A DNA stretch of 64,000 nt from Pseudomonas baetica (GTDB lineage: Bacteria > Pseudomonadota > Gammaproteobacteria > Pseudomonadales > Pseudomonadaceae), in NCBI RefSeq assembly GCF_002813455.1, contig NZ_PHHE01000001.1, positions 4,832,001-4,896,000 of the forward strand, in the 5' to 3' direction. Under the pieces are notes generated by a model, which was not told the DNA's origin, made no database searches, and saw only the letters and a program-made list of their open reading frames with translations. Below, piece by piece: positions 17,305 to 24,824 of the stretch. A program made the position numbers and the translations under genes. Within the stretch, counting starts at the first letter, position 1. Each line of letters begins with the position of its first letter.

Positions 17305-17416
17305 CCCCAGCGTTATCAAGTCGGCGGCGAAACGTCTGGCGGCGGAAACCGGATTTTCCGCCGCCGAGATCCAGTCGATGCCGTTTGCGGAAATGGTGTG
17401 GTGGCTCACGGATTGA
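17303..17416 (+). CDS. E' extension produced by predicted +1 frameshift
   Basis: In the frame one base ahead of E, codons are open from 17240 to the TGA at 17414-17416. Downstream of the E stop this frame encodes 37 residues ending IQSMPFAEMVWWLTD, a GpE'-like sequence. There is no ribosome binding site or sensible start for separate translation. Slipping from CTT (17299-17301) to TTT and continuing at AAC would give a 236-residue E+E' protein. A -1 slip, as in P2, would not reach this frame; a -2 slip would. Confidence 0.65.
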   Translation, partial: NPSVIKSAAKRLAAETGFSAAEIQSMPFAEMVWWLTD

Positions 17417-17454
17417 GCCGCCATCGGTAGTGCTGGGCACATGAGGGCCATGAC

Positions 17455-20073
17455 ATGGCAAACAAACTCGCCCTCGGGCTGGTGATCGGCGGCGCCGTCA
17501 GTTCCACGGTCGGTGCCGCGTTCAAGGACGTGACCGGGCGCATCAAGCGCCTTGAGGCTGAAGGCAACAAAGCGCGCGTGCTGCAGCGCACGATTGGCGA
17601 CACCATCCGCCTGCGCGAAGAATGGAAAAAGGCTCACGACACCGGCGCTGCCGGTGCGTCCAAATTACTCAGCCGTTTGAACTCGAACCTCGACAGCCTG
17701 AAAAAGCAGGGGGTCGAGGTCGGCCGGCTGGAAAAAGCCTATCGCTCGATGGGGCAGACGGCCAACAAAGCCGAGCTGAAAGCCAAGGGTCATCAGCAGA
17801 TCGATTCTGGCGTAAAGGGCATGAAGGGCGCCGTCGGTGCTGCGGTCGTCGGTGTCGGTGCCATGGCGGTACCGGCCAAGGTTAGCGCGGATTTTGGCGC
17901 GATTGTGCGTGACATCGCGATCAAAGCCGGCATTGCCAACAAGCCGCAAGAGCAGGAGATGTCGCGCAAGATCATCGACACTTCACGCGACACCGGCATG
18001 GCGCGCAACGATGTGGCCGACGTGGTCAATCAGTTGGTCGGCGCCGGCATGGACTTGAGCAAGGCGCTGGAATACGCGCCTGTCGCGGCCAAGTTTGTCG
18101 TGGGGCAGGGATCCAGCGGCGTCGACACGGCCAAAATGATCAACGCCCTGGGGCAGAACGCCAAGATCACCGACCCCAAGCAGATGCAGCAGGCGCTGGA
18201 AGCGATCGCCTACCAAGGTCAGGCGGGCAGCTTTGAAGCGGCCGACATGGCCAAGTGGTTCCCGGAACTGCTGGCCAACATGGCCAGCAACGGTATCACC
18301 GGCTTGGACGCGGTGACGCAATTGGGCGCCATGCTGCAGGTGCAGATGAAACAGGCCGGCAGTTCGGACGAGGCGGCCAACAACCTGAAAAACTGGATGG
18401 GCAAAATCGGTTCGACCGATACCGTCAAGGCTTATGAAAAAGCCGGGATTGATTACAAGGGATCGATGCAGACCGGTTTGCAAAACGGTATGTCGACGCT
18501 TGAGACCAGCATGGCGCTGGCTCAGAAATACATTCAGGCGACCGATCCTAAGCGCGCGGCGGCCATGGCCGAAGCGACGTCAAAAATCAGTAAGGAAGCC
18601 AATCCAGAAAAGGCCAAGGCCATGATGGCCTCGCTGGAAGAATCCTTGCGCACGGGTGACCTGTTCGCCGATATGCAGGTCAAGGCCGCACTGTCGGCCT
18701 ACATGCAGAACAAGGCGCTGTACAGCCAGCTCAAAAACGATTCGCGCGAAGCGACCGGGATTCTCGACAAGAACCTCGCCGAGCGGCGCGAGTCGTCATC
18801 GCAGAAATGGGCGGAGATGGCCCAGTCGATGGATGACGCCATGCGCAGCATCGGCGATGCCTTGCGGCCGGTGACGGACGTCGTCGCAGAGTCGTTGACC
18901 AAGGTTACTAAAGGCATCACGTCGCTGACGGATAGCGCGCCCGGGGTAGTTGCCGGTATCGCCACGGTCGGGGCGGGGCTGATCGCCTTAAAAGGTATCT
19001 TCAACACGATCAAGATCAGCAAGGGGATGCTAAACCTTGCGCGTGGGGCTCGCGGTGGCAGGAATGGAAGCGAAGCCCCAAATAAAAACCCCGGAGAACT
19101 TGATCTGGTAGCGACTGGCCTGGATGTTGTTTCGCGGGTGAAGGAAGCGGCAGCAGGCGGTGGCCTTGGTGCTGAAAGTGGTTCAGGTAACGACGGCGTC
19201 AAGAAGGTTTTCGTCGTCAATGCCGGCGCTATGGGTGGCGGTGTGGATGCGTCGGGCGAATCGCGCCGACGTGGACGTGGGTCAAGGCGCAGCGCTCGGC
19301 GCCGGTCGTTGCCGAGTTCGAGGGGGCCACGCCCGTCTGTGCCTCGTCCCCCTGTTTCGATCCCATCGCCATCAGTCCCTTCCGTTCAAAGTGGGGCATT
19401 GTCTAAGCTCGGCGTCGTCGCAGGAACCGTCGGTAAGGTCGGCAAGGCGGCCAAGGTCATACCAGGCGGCACGCTGCTGGAGTCCGGCGCGATGGCTTTT
19501 GAAACCTTTCAAAACGCCAAGACCAAGGACGAAAAAGCCGAAGGTTACGGTTCGGCCGCTGGCAACCTGGCCGGCACCATGGCCGGTGCAGCAGCAGGCG
19601 CCGCCATCGGTTCGGTTGTGCCGATCATCGGCACCGCTATCGGCGGCATGATCGGTGCTTACCTCGGCAGTCAGGGCGGTGCGGCGCTGGGCGGGTCGTT
19701 GGGTAAGTCGCTGTTCGGCGGTGAGGATGAAAAGCTTGAGCAAACGGCAAAGGCGCCGGTGCCGTCCACGCCGCTCATGATGGCGTCAGCGGCGCAGCAA
19801 GGCCCGGTGCTGGGGGATGTCGCGCGCTCGATGGCGGTGACGGCGCCGCTCAAGTCGGCGGCGCTGGCTATCCAGCCCAAGGAGCCGGCGAAGGCGGAGC
19901 CGACCAAGGTGGATCAGCAGTTTCAGTATTCACTGAGCATGCCGGTGACCGTGCAGGGCGACGTGAAAGACCTGCAAACCTTGGCGCAGGATCTGATGCC
20001 GCACATGCAACGAATGATGGCGGACGCGGCGAGGAGTAACGCCGCCAAGCTGTACGACGAACCCCATGTCTAA
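17455..20073 (+). CDS. Tail tape-measure protein T
   Basis: 872 residues, P2 gpT-like in size. Residues 1-125 are coiled-coil (KRLEAEGNKARVL, LKKQGVEVGRLEKAY). Residues about 140-330 hold the conserved phage tail tape-measure core (VNQLVGAGMDLSKALEYAPVAAKF, ITGLDAVTQLGAMLQVQMKQAG). Hydrophobic or glycine-zipper segments lie near 500-520 and 700-735 and may form the membrane channel. A short Arg/Ser/Pro-rich stretch around 603-645 looks disordered. It sets tail length and is chaperoned by E/E'. Confidence 0.93.
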   Translation: MANKLALGLVIGGAVSSTVGAAFKDVTGRIKRLEAEGNKARVLQRTIGDTIRLREEWKKAHDTGAAGASKLLSRLNSNLDSLKKQGVEVGRLEKAYRSMGQTANKAELKAKGHQQIDSGVKGMKGAVGAAVVGVGAMAVPAKVSADFGAIVRDIAIKAGIANKPQEQEMSRKIIDTSRDTGMARNDVADVVNQLVGAGMDLSKALEYAPVAAKFVVGQGSSGVDTAKMINALGQNAKITDPKQMQQALEAIAYQGQAGSFEAADMAKWFPELLANMASNGITGLDAVTQLGAMLQVQMKQAGSSDEAANNLKNWMGKIGSTDTVKAYEKAGIDYKGSMQTGLQNGMSTLETSMALAQKYIQATDPKRAAAMAEATSKISKEANPEKAKAMMASLEESLRTGDLFADMQVKAALSAYMQNKALYSQLKNDSREATGILDKNLAERRESSSQKWAEMAQSMDDAMRSIGDALRPVTDVVAESLTKVTKGITSLTDSAPGVVAGIATVGAGLIALKGIFNTIKISKGMLNLARGARGGRNGSEAPNKNPGELDLVATGLDVVSRVKEAAAGGGLGAESGSGNDGVKKVFVVNAGAMGGGVDASGESRRRGRGSRRSARRRSLPSSRGPRPSVPRPPVSIPSPSVPSVQSGALSKLGVVAGTVGKVGKAAKVIPGGTLLESGAMAFETFQNAKTKDEKAEGYGSAAGNLAGTMAGAAAGAAIGSVVPIIGTAIGGMIGAYLGSQGGAALGGSLGKSLFGGEDEKLEQTAKAPVPSTPLMMASAAQQGPVLGDVARSMAVTAPLKSAALAIQPKEPAKAEPTKVDQQFQYSLSMPVTVQGDVKDLQTLAQDLMPHMQRMMADAARSNAAKLYDEPHV

Positions 20074-20082
20074 GGAGGTTTC

Positions 20083-20928
20083 ATGGCTTACATGGAGCAG
20101 ATGCAATCAAGTCTGAAGTATCTGGTGGATGCGGCTGAAACCGGGCGGCGTAGCGCGGATGGCATGCTGTCCCCGGTCAATGGCGCGATCCGCGAACTGA
20201 CCGGCGCCGCATCCGAACTGGAAAACATCCCGTTTGTTGGTCCGGCCATCGGCGCCAAACTTCATCGAGTGATGCGTGGCGTCGACGCGGCTCAGGCCAA
20301 GGTCGGTCAGGTGGTGGCGGTGTACGGGCGCGCCACCCGGGCGGCGGCTGAAGTGCAGGATCGGCTGGGCACGTTGAAGGAGCAGGCGGGCAAGACGGCC
20401 ACGGCAATCAACAACGTCGCCGGCAAGGTCAGTCCGTCACTGGCCAACATCTTGCCCACCAGTTCCTTTGCCGGTGAGGCTACGCCGGCGCCGGAGGCGG
20501 TAAAGCCGTTCCCCCACCTGATGATCATTCAGCCGCGCGATCCGAAGATTGAGCCGTATTACTTCAACCTGGACACGGCAGCTTTCGACGAGCTGAGCCG
20601 TTCGACCGAATTCCGCTGGGCTTCGCAGGAGCGTTTGACGCGTAGGCCGGCGAAGCAGGGCATCGGTATGGGCGATGAAAAGTTGACGCTCAAGGGCACG
20701 ATCTACCCGGGCTTCAAGGGCGGTTTAAAGCAGCTCGACACGCTGCGTTCCATCGGGGCCAGGCTTCAACCGCTGACCCTGACCACGGGCTATGGCGAGG
20801 TGATCGGGACGTGGTGCCTGAAGACGATCAACGATGAACAGGGCGCGTTTTTGCACGGCGGGATTCCCCGCAAACAGGGCTTCACTTTGGAGTTTGAGCG
20901 CTATGGCGACGACATGCAGGACGTCTGA
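20083..20928 (+). CDS. Tail protein U with N-terminal extension
   Basis: 281 residues, against roughly 160 for P2 gpU. The C-terminal part from about residue 145 (PFPHLMIIQPRDPKIEPYYFN, FRWASQERLTRRPAKQGIG, HGGIPRKQGFTLEFERYGDD) is the GpU family domain. The first ~140 residues are helical (ASELENIPFVGPAIGAKLHRV) and look like an added region. It caps the tail tube end near the baseplate hub. It overlaps X by 26 bases. Confidence 0.88.
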   Translation: MAYMEQMQSSLKYLVDAAETGRRSADGMLSPVNGAIRELTGAASELENIPFVGPAIGAKLHRVMRGVDAAQAKVGQVVAVYGRATRAAAEVQDRLGTLKEQAGKTATAINNVAGKVSPSLANILPTSSFAGEATPAPEAVKPFPHLMIIQPRDPKIEPYYFNLDTAAFDELSRSTEFRWASQERLTRRPAKQGIGMGDEKLTLKGTIYPGFKGGLKQLDTLRSIGARLQPLTLTTGYGEVIGTWCLKTINDEQGAFLHGGIPRKQGFTLEFERYGDDMQDV

Positions 20929-21109
20929 TGGCGACATGCTCGATGTCATTTGCAACAACGTTTACGGCCATCTGAATGGCAGCGTCGAGGCTGTACTCGA
21001 TGCCAATCAGGGGCTAGCCGATGAGCCTCAACCGTTCCGATTGGGCGTGATCATCGTCCTGCCGGATCTGCCGAGTCCGACCAGTGAGGGCGTCAGCTTG
21101 TGGGATTGA
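20903..21109 (+). CDS. Tail protein X (LysM-like)
   Basis: 68 residues starting inside the end of U. DGDMLDVICNNVYGHLNGSVEAVLDANQGLAD is the gpX/LysM-like pattern. It is a baseplate hub component whose LysM-type fold connects tube and spike proteins. Order U-X-D matches P2. Confidence 0.9.
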   Translation: MATTCRTSDGDMLDVICNNVYGHLNGSVEAVLDANQGLADEPQPFRLGVIIVLPDLPSPTSEGVSLWD

Positions 21110-21171
21110 TCCCGGGCGATGTCGTCACTCACGGGCCGCCGCGTTATGCGTTACGACACGTTGTTTTCTGA

Positions 21172-21192
21172 CCCGCCCTGTGCGGGCTTTTT
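21172..21192 (+). terminator. Hairpin with T-run ahead of gene D
   Basis: CCCGC / GCGGG stem, 5-base loop, then CTTTTTATT. ATG of D follows at 21207. Confidence 0.5.
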
Positions 21193-21206
21193 ATTGGGAA
21201 AAATCC

Positions 21207-22256
21207 ATGACACCGATGTTTCGAATCGTCGCCGATGGGGCCGATGTCACGGCCAAGATCAATGATCGGCTGTTGCAACTGCGCACCTCTGACAAGCCGG
21301 GCATGGAGTCCGACGAGTTTGAACTGCGCATCGATGACCGTGACGGGCAAGTGCAATTGCCACGACGCGGCAGCTCAATCGAGATTTACCTGGGCTATGC
21401 CGAAACGACCTTGGCGCGAATGGGCAGTTACACCGTGGACACGGTCGAGGTGTCAGGCCCACCGGATACCATCGTGATCAAGGGCAAGGCCAGCGACATG
21501 CGTGGCAGTGGCAAGACCATCCGAAGCGGAAGCTGGGAAGACGTGCCGCTGTCGAAGATTGTGGCCGACATCGCCGCGCGCAATGGCTGGCAGCCGGTGT
21601 GCCCGGTGTCGACTAAGGTCGCCCGGGTCGACCAGCTTAACGAGTCCGATTTTAACTTCATCACCCGTCTGGCCAAGCAGTACGACTGCACAGCCAAGGT
21701 CGCCGACAGCAAGCTGTTGGTGATGCCGCGTCAGGGTGGCCAGACAGCCAGCGGTAAGACGTTCGGCGCCATTACCCTGACTCGACGTGACCTCAGCCGT
21801 TGGCAATTCAGTCTCGGTGATCGCAACTCACACAAGGCGGTCGCGACCAAGCATCAGGACAAGAAGAACGGCAAGCTCGCGGTGGTCACCATCGACAATG
21901 ATGACGCTCCGGATGGCCTGCCGGCAGTGCATACCGACCGCCATATCTATCCAAACAAGACCGCTGCTGAAGCGGCGGCCAAGGCCCGTCTGTCAGCGTT
22001 CAACCGCTCGACCGCCGATGTTCGGCTTGAGATGCCCGGCCGAACGGACATCTTCGCCGAGCGTCCCATCATCGCTCAGGGGTTCAAGGTCGGGCTTGAT
22101 GGCGAATACTTGGCGGATTCGGTCGAGCAGGTGTTCACCCAGTCTGGCTGGTCCACCACGGTCGAATGCAATGCCGGTAAAGCCGGTAAATCCAAGGGCA
22201 AGAAAAAGAAAGGGCCGAAACCACCACTCAAGGTGGTGAACATCGAGAAGCAGTAG
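21207..22256 (+). CDS. Late control protein D / baseplate hub
   Basis: 349 residues from ATG 21207. VTAKINDRLLQLRTSDKPGMESDEFELRIDDRD (about 12-45), the WQPVCPVSTKVARVDQLNESDFNFITRLAKQYDC segment (about 130-165) and GFKVGLDGEYLADSVEQVFTQSGWSTT (about 292-320) identify the gpD/T4 gp27-like hub, which holds the spike. The C-terminus is very Lys-rich (KSKGKKKKGPK). Confidence 0.92.
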   Translation: MTPMFRIVADGADVTAKINDRLLQLRTSDKPGMESDEFELRIDDRDGQVQLPRRGSSIEIYLGYAETTLARMGSYTVDTVEVSGPPDTIVIKGKASDMRGSGKTIRSGSWEDVPLSKIVADIAARNGWQPVCPVSTKVARVDQLNESDFNFITRLAKQYDCTAKVADSKLLVMPRQGGQTASGKTFGAITLTRRDLSRWQFSLGDRNSHKAVATKHQDKKNGKLAVVTIDNDDAPDGLPAVHTDRHIYPNKTAAEAAAKARLSAFNRSTADVRLEMPGRTDIFAERPIIAQGFKVGLDGEYLADSVEQVFTQSGWSTTVECNAGKAGKSKGKKKKGPKPPLKVVNIEKQ

Positions 22257-22269
22257 CCGCATCCCATCG

Positions 22270-22290
22270 CCGCCTGAGTGCGGTTTTTTT
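22270..22290 (+). terminator. Short hairpin with T-run ahead of the endolysin gene
   Basis: CCGC / GCGG stem followed by T7; CTGGAG (22295-22300) and ATG 22306 follow. The stem is short, so it is weaker than the others. Confidence 0.45.
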
Positions 22291-22305
22291 ACGTCTGGAG
22301 TTTGT

Positions 22306-22869
22306 ATGTCCATCACTGAACAACAGCTGCAAAGCATCATGCCCAACGCCCGCCGCCAAGCGGGCGTTTTTGTATCCGCCCTCAACGCAGCCATGGCCCA
22401 CCGGCAGATCAACACGCCGAAACGGCAAGCCGCGTTTCTGGCGCAAGTCGGTCACGAGTCGGGTCAGCTGCAGTATGTACGGGAACTGGGCGGCGAGCAG
22501 TACCTGAGCAAATACGACACCGGCAACCTGGCTGCGAAACTGGGCAACACCCCGGCAGCGGATGGTGATGGCCAGCGCTATCGCGGTCGCGGTCTGATCC
22601 AGGTCACCGGTCACGACAATTATCTACGCTGCAGCTTGGCGCTGTTCGGCGACGAGCGATTGCTGCGCACCCCTGAGCTACTGGAGCTGCCGCAGTGGGC
22701 CGCTGAATCGGCCGCGTGGTTCTGGTCCGTGAATGGGCTGAACGCACTGGCAGATCAAAACGAGTTCAACACGATCACCCGCAGGATCAACGGTGGCCTC
22801 AACGGCCTACAGGATCGGCTGGAGTTGTGGGGGCGGGCGAGGGCGGTGCTATGCGTCTCGGCGAACTGA
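22306..22869 (+). CDS. Endolysin, glycoside hydrolase family 19-like
   Basis: 187 residues. The catalytic region reads FLAQVGHESGQLQYVREL, with the general acid Glu in GHES (about residue 49), and RYRGRGLIQVTGHDNY (about 89-104), the chitinase-19/lysozyme-like signature. WFWSVNGLNALADQ and ITRRINGGLNGLQDRL are also typical. It cleaves peptidoglycan at lysis. No signal peptide is seen, so it depends on the holin. Overlaps Rz by 19 bases. Confidence 0.93.
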   Translation: MSITEQQLQSIMPNARRQAGVFVSALNAAMAHRQINTPKRQAAFLAQVGHESGQLQYVRELGGEQYLSKYDTGNLAAKLGNTPAADGDGQRYRGRGLIQVTGHDNYLRCSLALFGDERLLRTPELLELPQWAAESAAWFWSVNGLNALADQNEFNTITRRINGGLNGLQDRLELWGRARAVLCVSAN

Positions 22870-23393
22870 TCCCGACGCCGTATCGACTGGTGGCCAAAGG
22901 TGTGCTGCTGGCCGTTTTAGCCGGTGCTTCCGCCGCCATCGCCTGGCAATTACAGGATTGGCGCTACGGCAAACATCTCGCAGAGCAGGCCCGACTCCAC
23001 ACCGAAACGCTCAATCAGATAACCCTTGCTTCGGCCGCTCAGCAGCGTGCCGAACAGGATAAACGCCTCGCGCTCGAGCAGCGCTTGGCAACCAGTGAAC
23101 AAACCCATTACCGAGCCTTGAGCGATGTCCAACGTGATCAAGGTCGCCTGCGCGACCGCCTTGCCACTGCTGATCTGCGCTTGTCAGTCCTACTCGACGC
23201 CACCACCGGCGCCGGCAACGGATCGGTGTCAGCCACCACCGCCACCGGCGGCGTGGTTCATGGCCCCACAAGAGCCGAACTTGACCCAGCGCATGCTCAA
23301 CGAATTATCGGCGTCACCGATGACGGCGACCGGGGGCTAATTGCCCTCGCGGCCTGTCAGGAATACGCCCAAGAAGTCTCAACACCGAAGTGA
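22851..23393 (+). CDS. Rz-like inner-membrane spanin
   Basis: 180 residues. One transmembrane segment near 16-35 (AKGVLLAVLAGASAAIAWQL), then a periplasmic coiled coil (QARLHTETLNQITLASAAQQRAEQDKRLALEQRL without internal breaks) as in lambda Rz. The gene contains an entire Rz1 frame. The two proteins fuse inner and outer membranes after cell-wall degradation. Confidence 0.85.
   Translation: MRLGELIPTPYRLVAKGVLLAVLAGASAAIAWQLQDWRYGKHLAEQARLHTETLNQITLASAAQQRAEQDKRLALEQRLATSEQTHYRALSDVQRDQGRLRDRLATADLRLSVLLDATTGAGNGSVSATTATGGVVHGPTRAELDPAHAQRIIGVTDDGDRGLIALAACQEYAQEVSTPK
23125..23340 (+). CDS. Rz1-like outer-membrane lipoprotein spanin, nested in Rz
   Basis: A 71-residue frame inside Rz in another phase. 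It starts with a basic-hydrophobic signal and a lipobox ending LLICAC with the lipidated Cys at about residue 20. A Pro-rich segment (TPPPAPATDRCQPPPPPAA) follows, exactly the lambda Rz1 design. Total size after cleavage is ~50 residues. Full embedding in Rz is known for some phages. Confidence 0.8.
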   Translation: MSNVIKVACATALPLLICACQSYSTPPPAPATDRCQPPPPPAAWFMAPQEPNLTQRMLNELSASPMTATGG

Positions 23394-23542
23394 AAAAGAG
23401 CGGCCGGTCCGGATGCGTCAACATCCGGATCGACCGCCGTCCCTGCAGATGGTCCCTGCAAGTCCAGCCAAGGCTCTTGCTCCGTGCACAAAGCGCGGCG
23501 AGCCTAGCATCTGTTTATCCATACAGTAAAGGTCTTGCTTTC

Positions 23543-24343
23543 ATGTCTACACCCATCATCCCTTGGATGGGCGGCAAACGCCGCCTGGCCGACCGCCTCA
23601 TTCCGCTTTTTCCGCCACACGAATGCTACGTTGAAGTCTTTGCCGGCGGTGCCGCACTCTACTTCATGAAGCCGCAGCCATCGCCGGTCGAAGTCCTCAA
23701 CGACATCAACGGCGACCTGGTCACGCTTTACCGCGTCGTGCAGAACCACCTCGAAGAGTTCGTGCGCCAGTTCAAATGGGCGCTCAGCTCGCGGCAGGTG
23801 TTCGAATGGCAGAAAATGACCCGCCCTGAAACCCTCACCGACATCCAGCGCGCCGCCCGATTCTTCTACCTTCAGCACCACGCCTTCGCTGGCAAGGTCT
23901 CGGGTCAGACGTTCGGTACGGCGACGACTGCCCCGGCCATCAACCTCCTGCGGATCGAGGAAAACCTCTCCGCCGCGTGGCAGCGCTTGTCCGGCACCTA
24001 CATCGAAAATCTCCCTTGGCTTGACTGCGCGGAACGTTACGACCGCGCCCACACCTTCCATTACATGGATCCGCCTTACTGGCAGACTGCCGGTTATGGC
24101 GTGGACTTTCCGTTCGAAAACTATGAGCGGATGGCCGATTTCATGCGCCGTTGCAAAGGCAAGGTGATGGTGAGTATCAACGACCATCCGGATATCCGTC
24201 GTGTGTTCGAGGGCTTCCACTTTGAAACCTTGGATATCCGCTACACCACGACCAATCAGCGTCAGGGAAAAGCCGAGGTCAGCGGTGAGTTGGTGATCAT
24301 GAACTGGGAGCCGGGCGCATTTAGCGGTCTTTTTGGAATGTAG
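23543..24343 (+). CDS. Prophage DNA N6-adenine methyltransferase (D12/Dam class)
   Basis: 266 residues from ATG 23543. Motif X PWMGGKRRLADRL (7-19), SAM motif EVFAGGAAL (31-39), NDINGDLV, and catalytic motif IV MDPPYW (about 174-179) are all present. It transfers a methyl group to adenine in a short recognition sequence. No cognate nuclease sits beside it, so it is an orphan enzyme, perhaps protecting phage DNA. It follows the spanins at 150 bases. Confidence 0.9.
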   Translation: MSTPIIPWMGGKRRLADRLIPLFPPHECYVEVFAGGAALYFMKPQPSPVEVLNDINGDLVTLYRVVQNHLEEFVRQFKWALSSRQVFEWQKMTRPETLTDIQRAARFFYLQHHAFAGKVSGQTFGTATTAPAINLLRIEENLSAAWQRLSGTYIENLPWLDCAERYDRAHTFHYMDPPYWQTAGYGVDFPFENYERMADFMRRCKGKVMVSINDHPDIRRVFEGFHFETLDIRYTTTNQRQGKAEVSGELVIMNWEPGAFSGLFGM

Positions 24344-24436
24344 TATTCCGGCGATTAATCACTAAAGGTGGGTGAATGTATTCCGGTACGGACAAAGGAT
24401 ACTTCGATAGCGTGTCCGCGCTCACTGTCACCTGCT

Positions 24437-24458
24437 GAAAATGGATCCGGCCATTTTC
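24437..24458. terminator. Inverted repeat after the methylase, possible late-operon terminator
   Basis: GAAAATGG / CCATTTTC, 8-bp perfect stem, 6-base loop. The only T-run is inside the arm, so termination is uncertain. Confidence 0.35.
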
Positions 24459-24541
24459 CCCGCTCGGAAACCCACCAGCTTGAAAGTCTATCCACGCAGC
24501 TTAGTGACCAAAAAAGGAGCGGTGTCGGCAGGGGAGGGTGT

Positions 24542-24567
24542 GACTCATCGTCCGTAGACCGATCGTC
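24542..24567 (+). promoter_or_regulatory. C-box: tandem operators of the restriction controller protein
   Basis: Two 11-base sites, GACTCATCGTC (24542-24552) and GACCGATCGTC (24557-24567), are separated by CGTA. Each has GAC and GTC arms. Two half-symmetric sites with a 4-base CGTx linker, just upstream of the C gene, is the architecture of known C-protein operators (AhdI type). This predicts activation at low and repression at high C-protein levels, giving delayed nuclease expression. Confidence 0.7.
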
Positions 24568-24590
24568 ATCATTTGAATGAAAGTCACAGG

Positions 24591-24824
24591 ATGAATGATA
24601 ACGAAATTTGCATATCGCTTGGTACGCGCGTCAGAGCCCTTCGCTTAGCAAAAGGTTGGTCTCAGGAGGAGCTTGGTGCGCGGTCCAATCTAGATCGCAC
24701 ATATGTGAGCGGTATAGAGCGAGGAGTGCGAAATCCCACTGTGACAGTTCTTCATGCGCTTTCGGAAGGGCTTGGAATTGGCATAAGCGATTTATTCGCT
24801 GATGCCAATGAGATTGCTAAATGA
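24591..24824 (+). CDS. Controller (C) protein of the type II R-M system, XRE family
   Basis: 77 residues from ATG 24591 (a TTG at 24573 would add six). LGTRVRALRLAKGWSQEELGARSNLDRTYVSGIERGVRNPTVTVLHAL is a full five-helix XRE/HTH domain that makes up nearly the whole protein, as in C.AhdI/C.BclI-like regulators. Its ATGA overlap with the nuclease gene and the C-box upstream indicate a C-R operon. Only a weak ribosome binding site precedes the start, common for near-leaderless C genes. Confidence 0.85.
   Translation: MNDNEICISLGTRVRALRLAKGWSQEELGARSNLDRTYVSGIERGVRNPTVTVLHALSEGLGIGISDLFADANEIAK

Noticed and set aside
17240..17416. Independent gene for the E' segment
   Set aside because: No plausible start codon with ribosome binding site; a frameshift from E explains it better.
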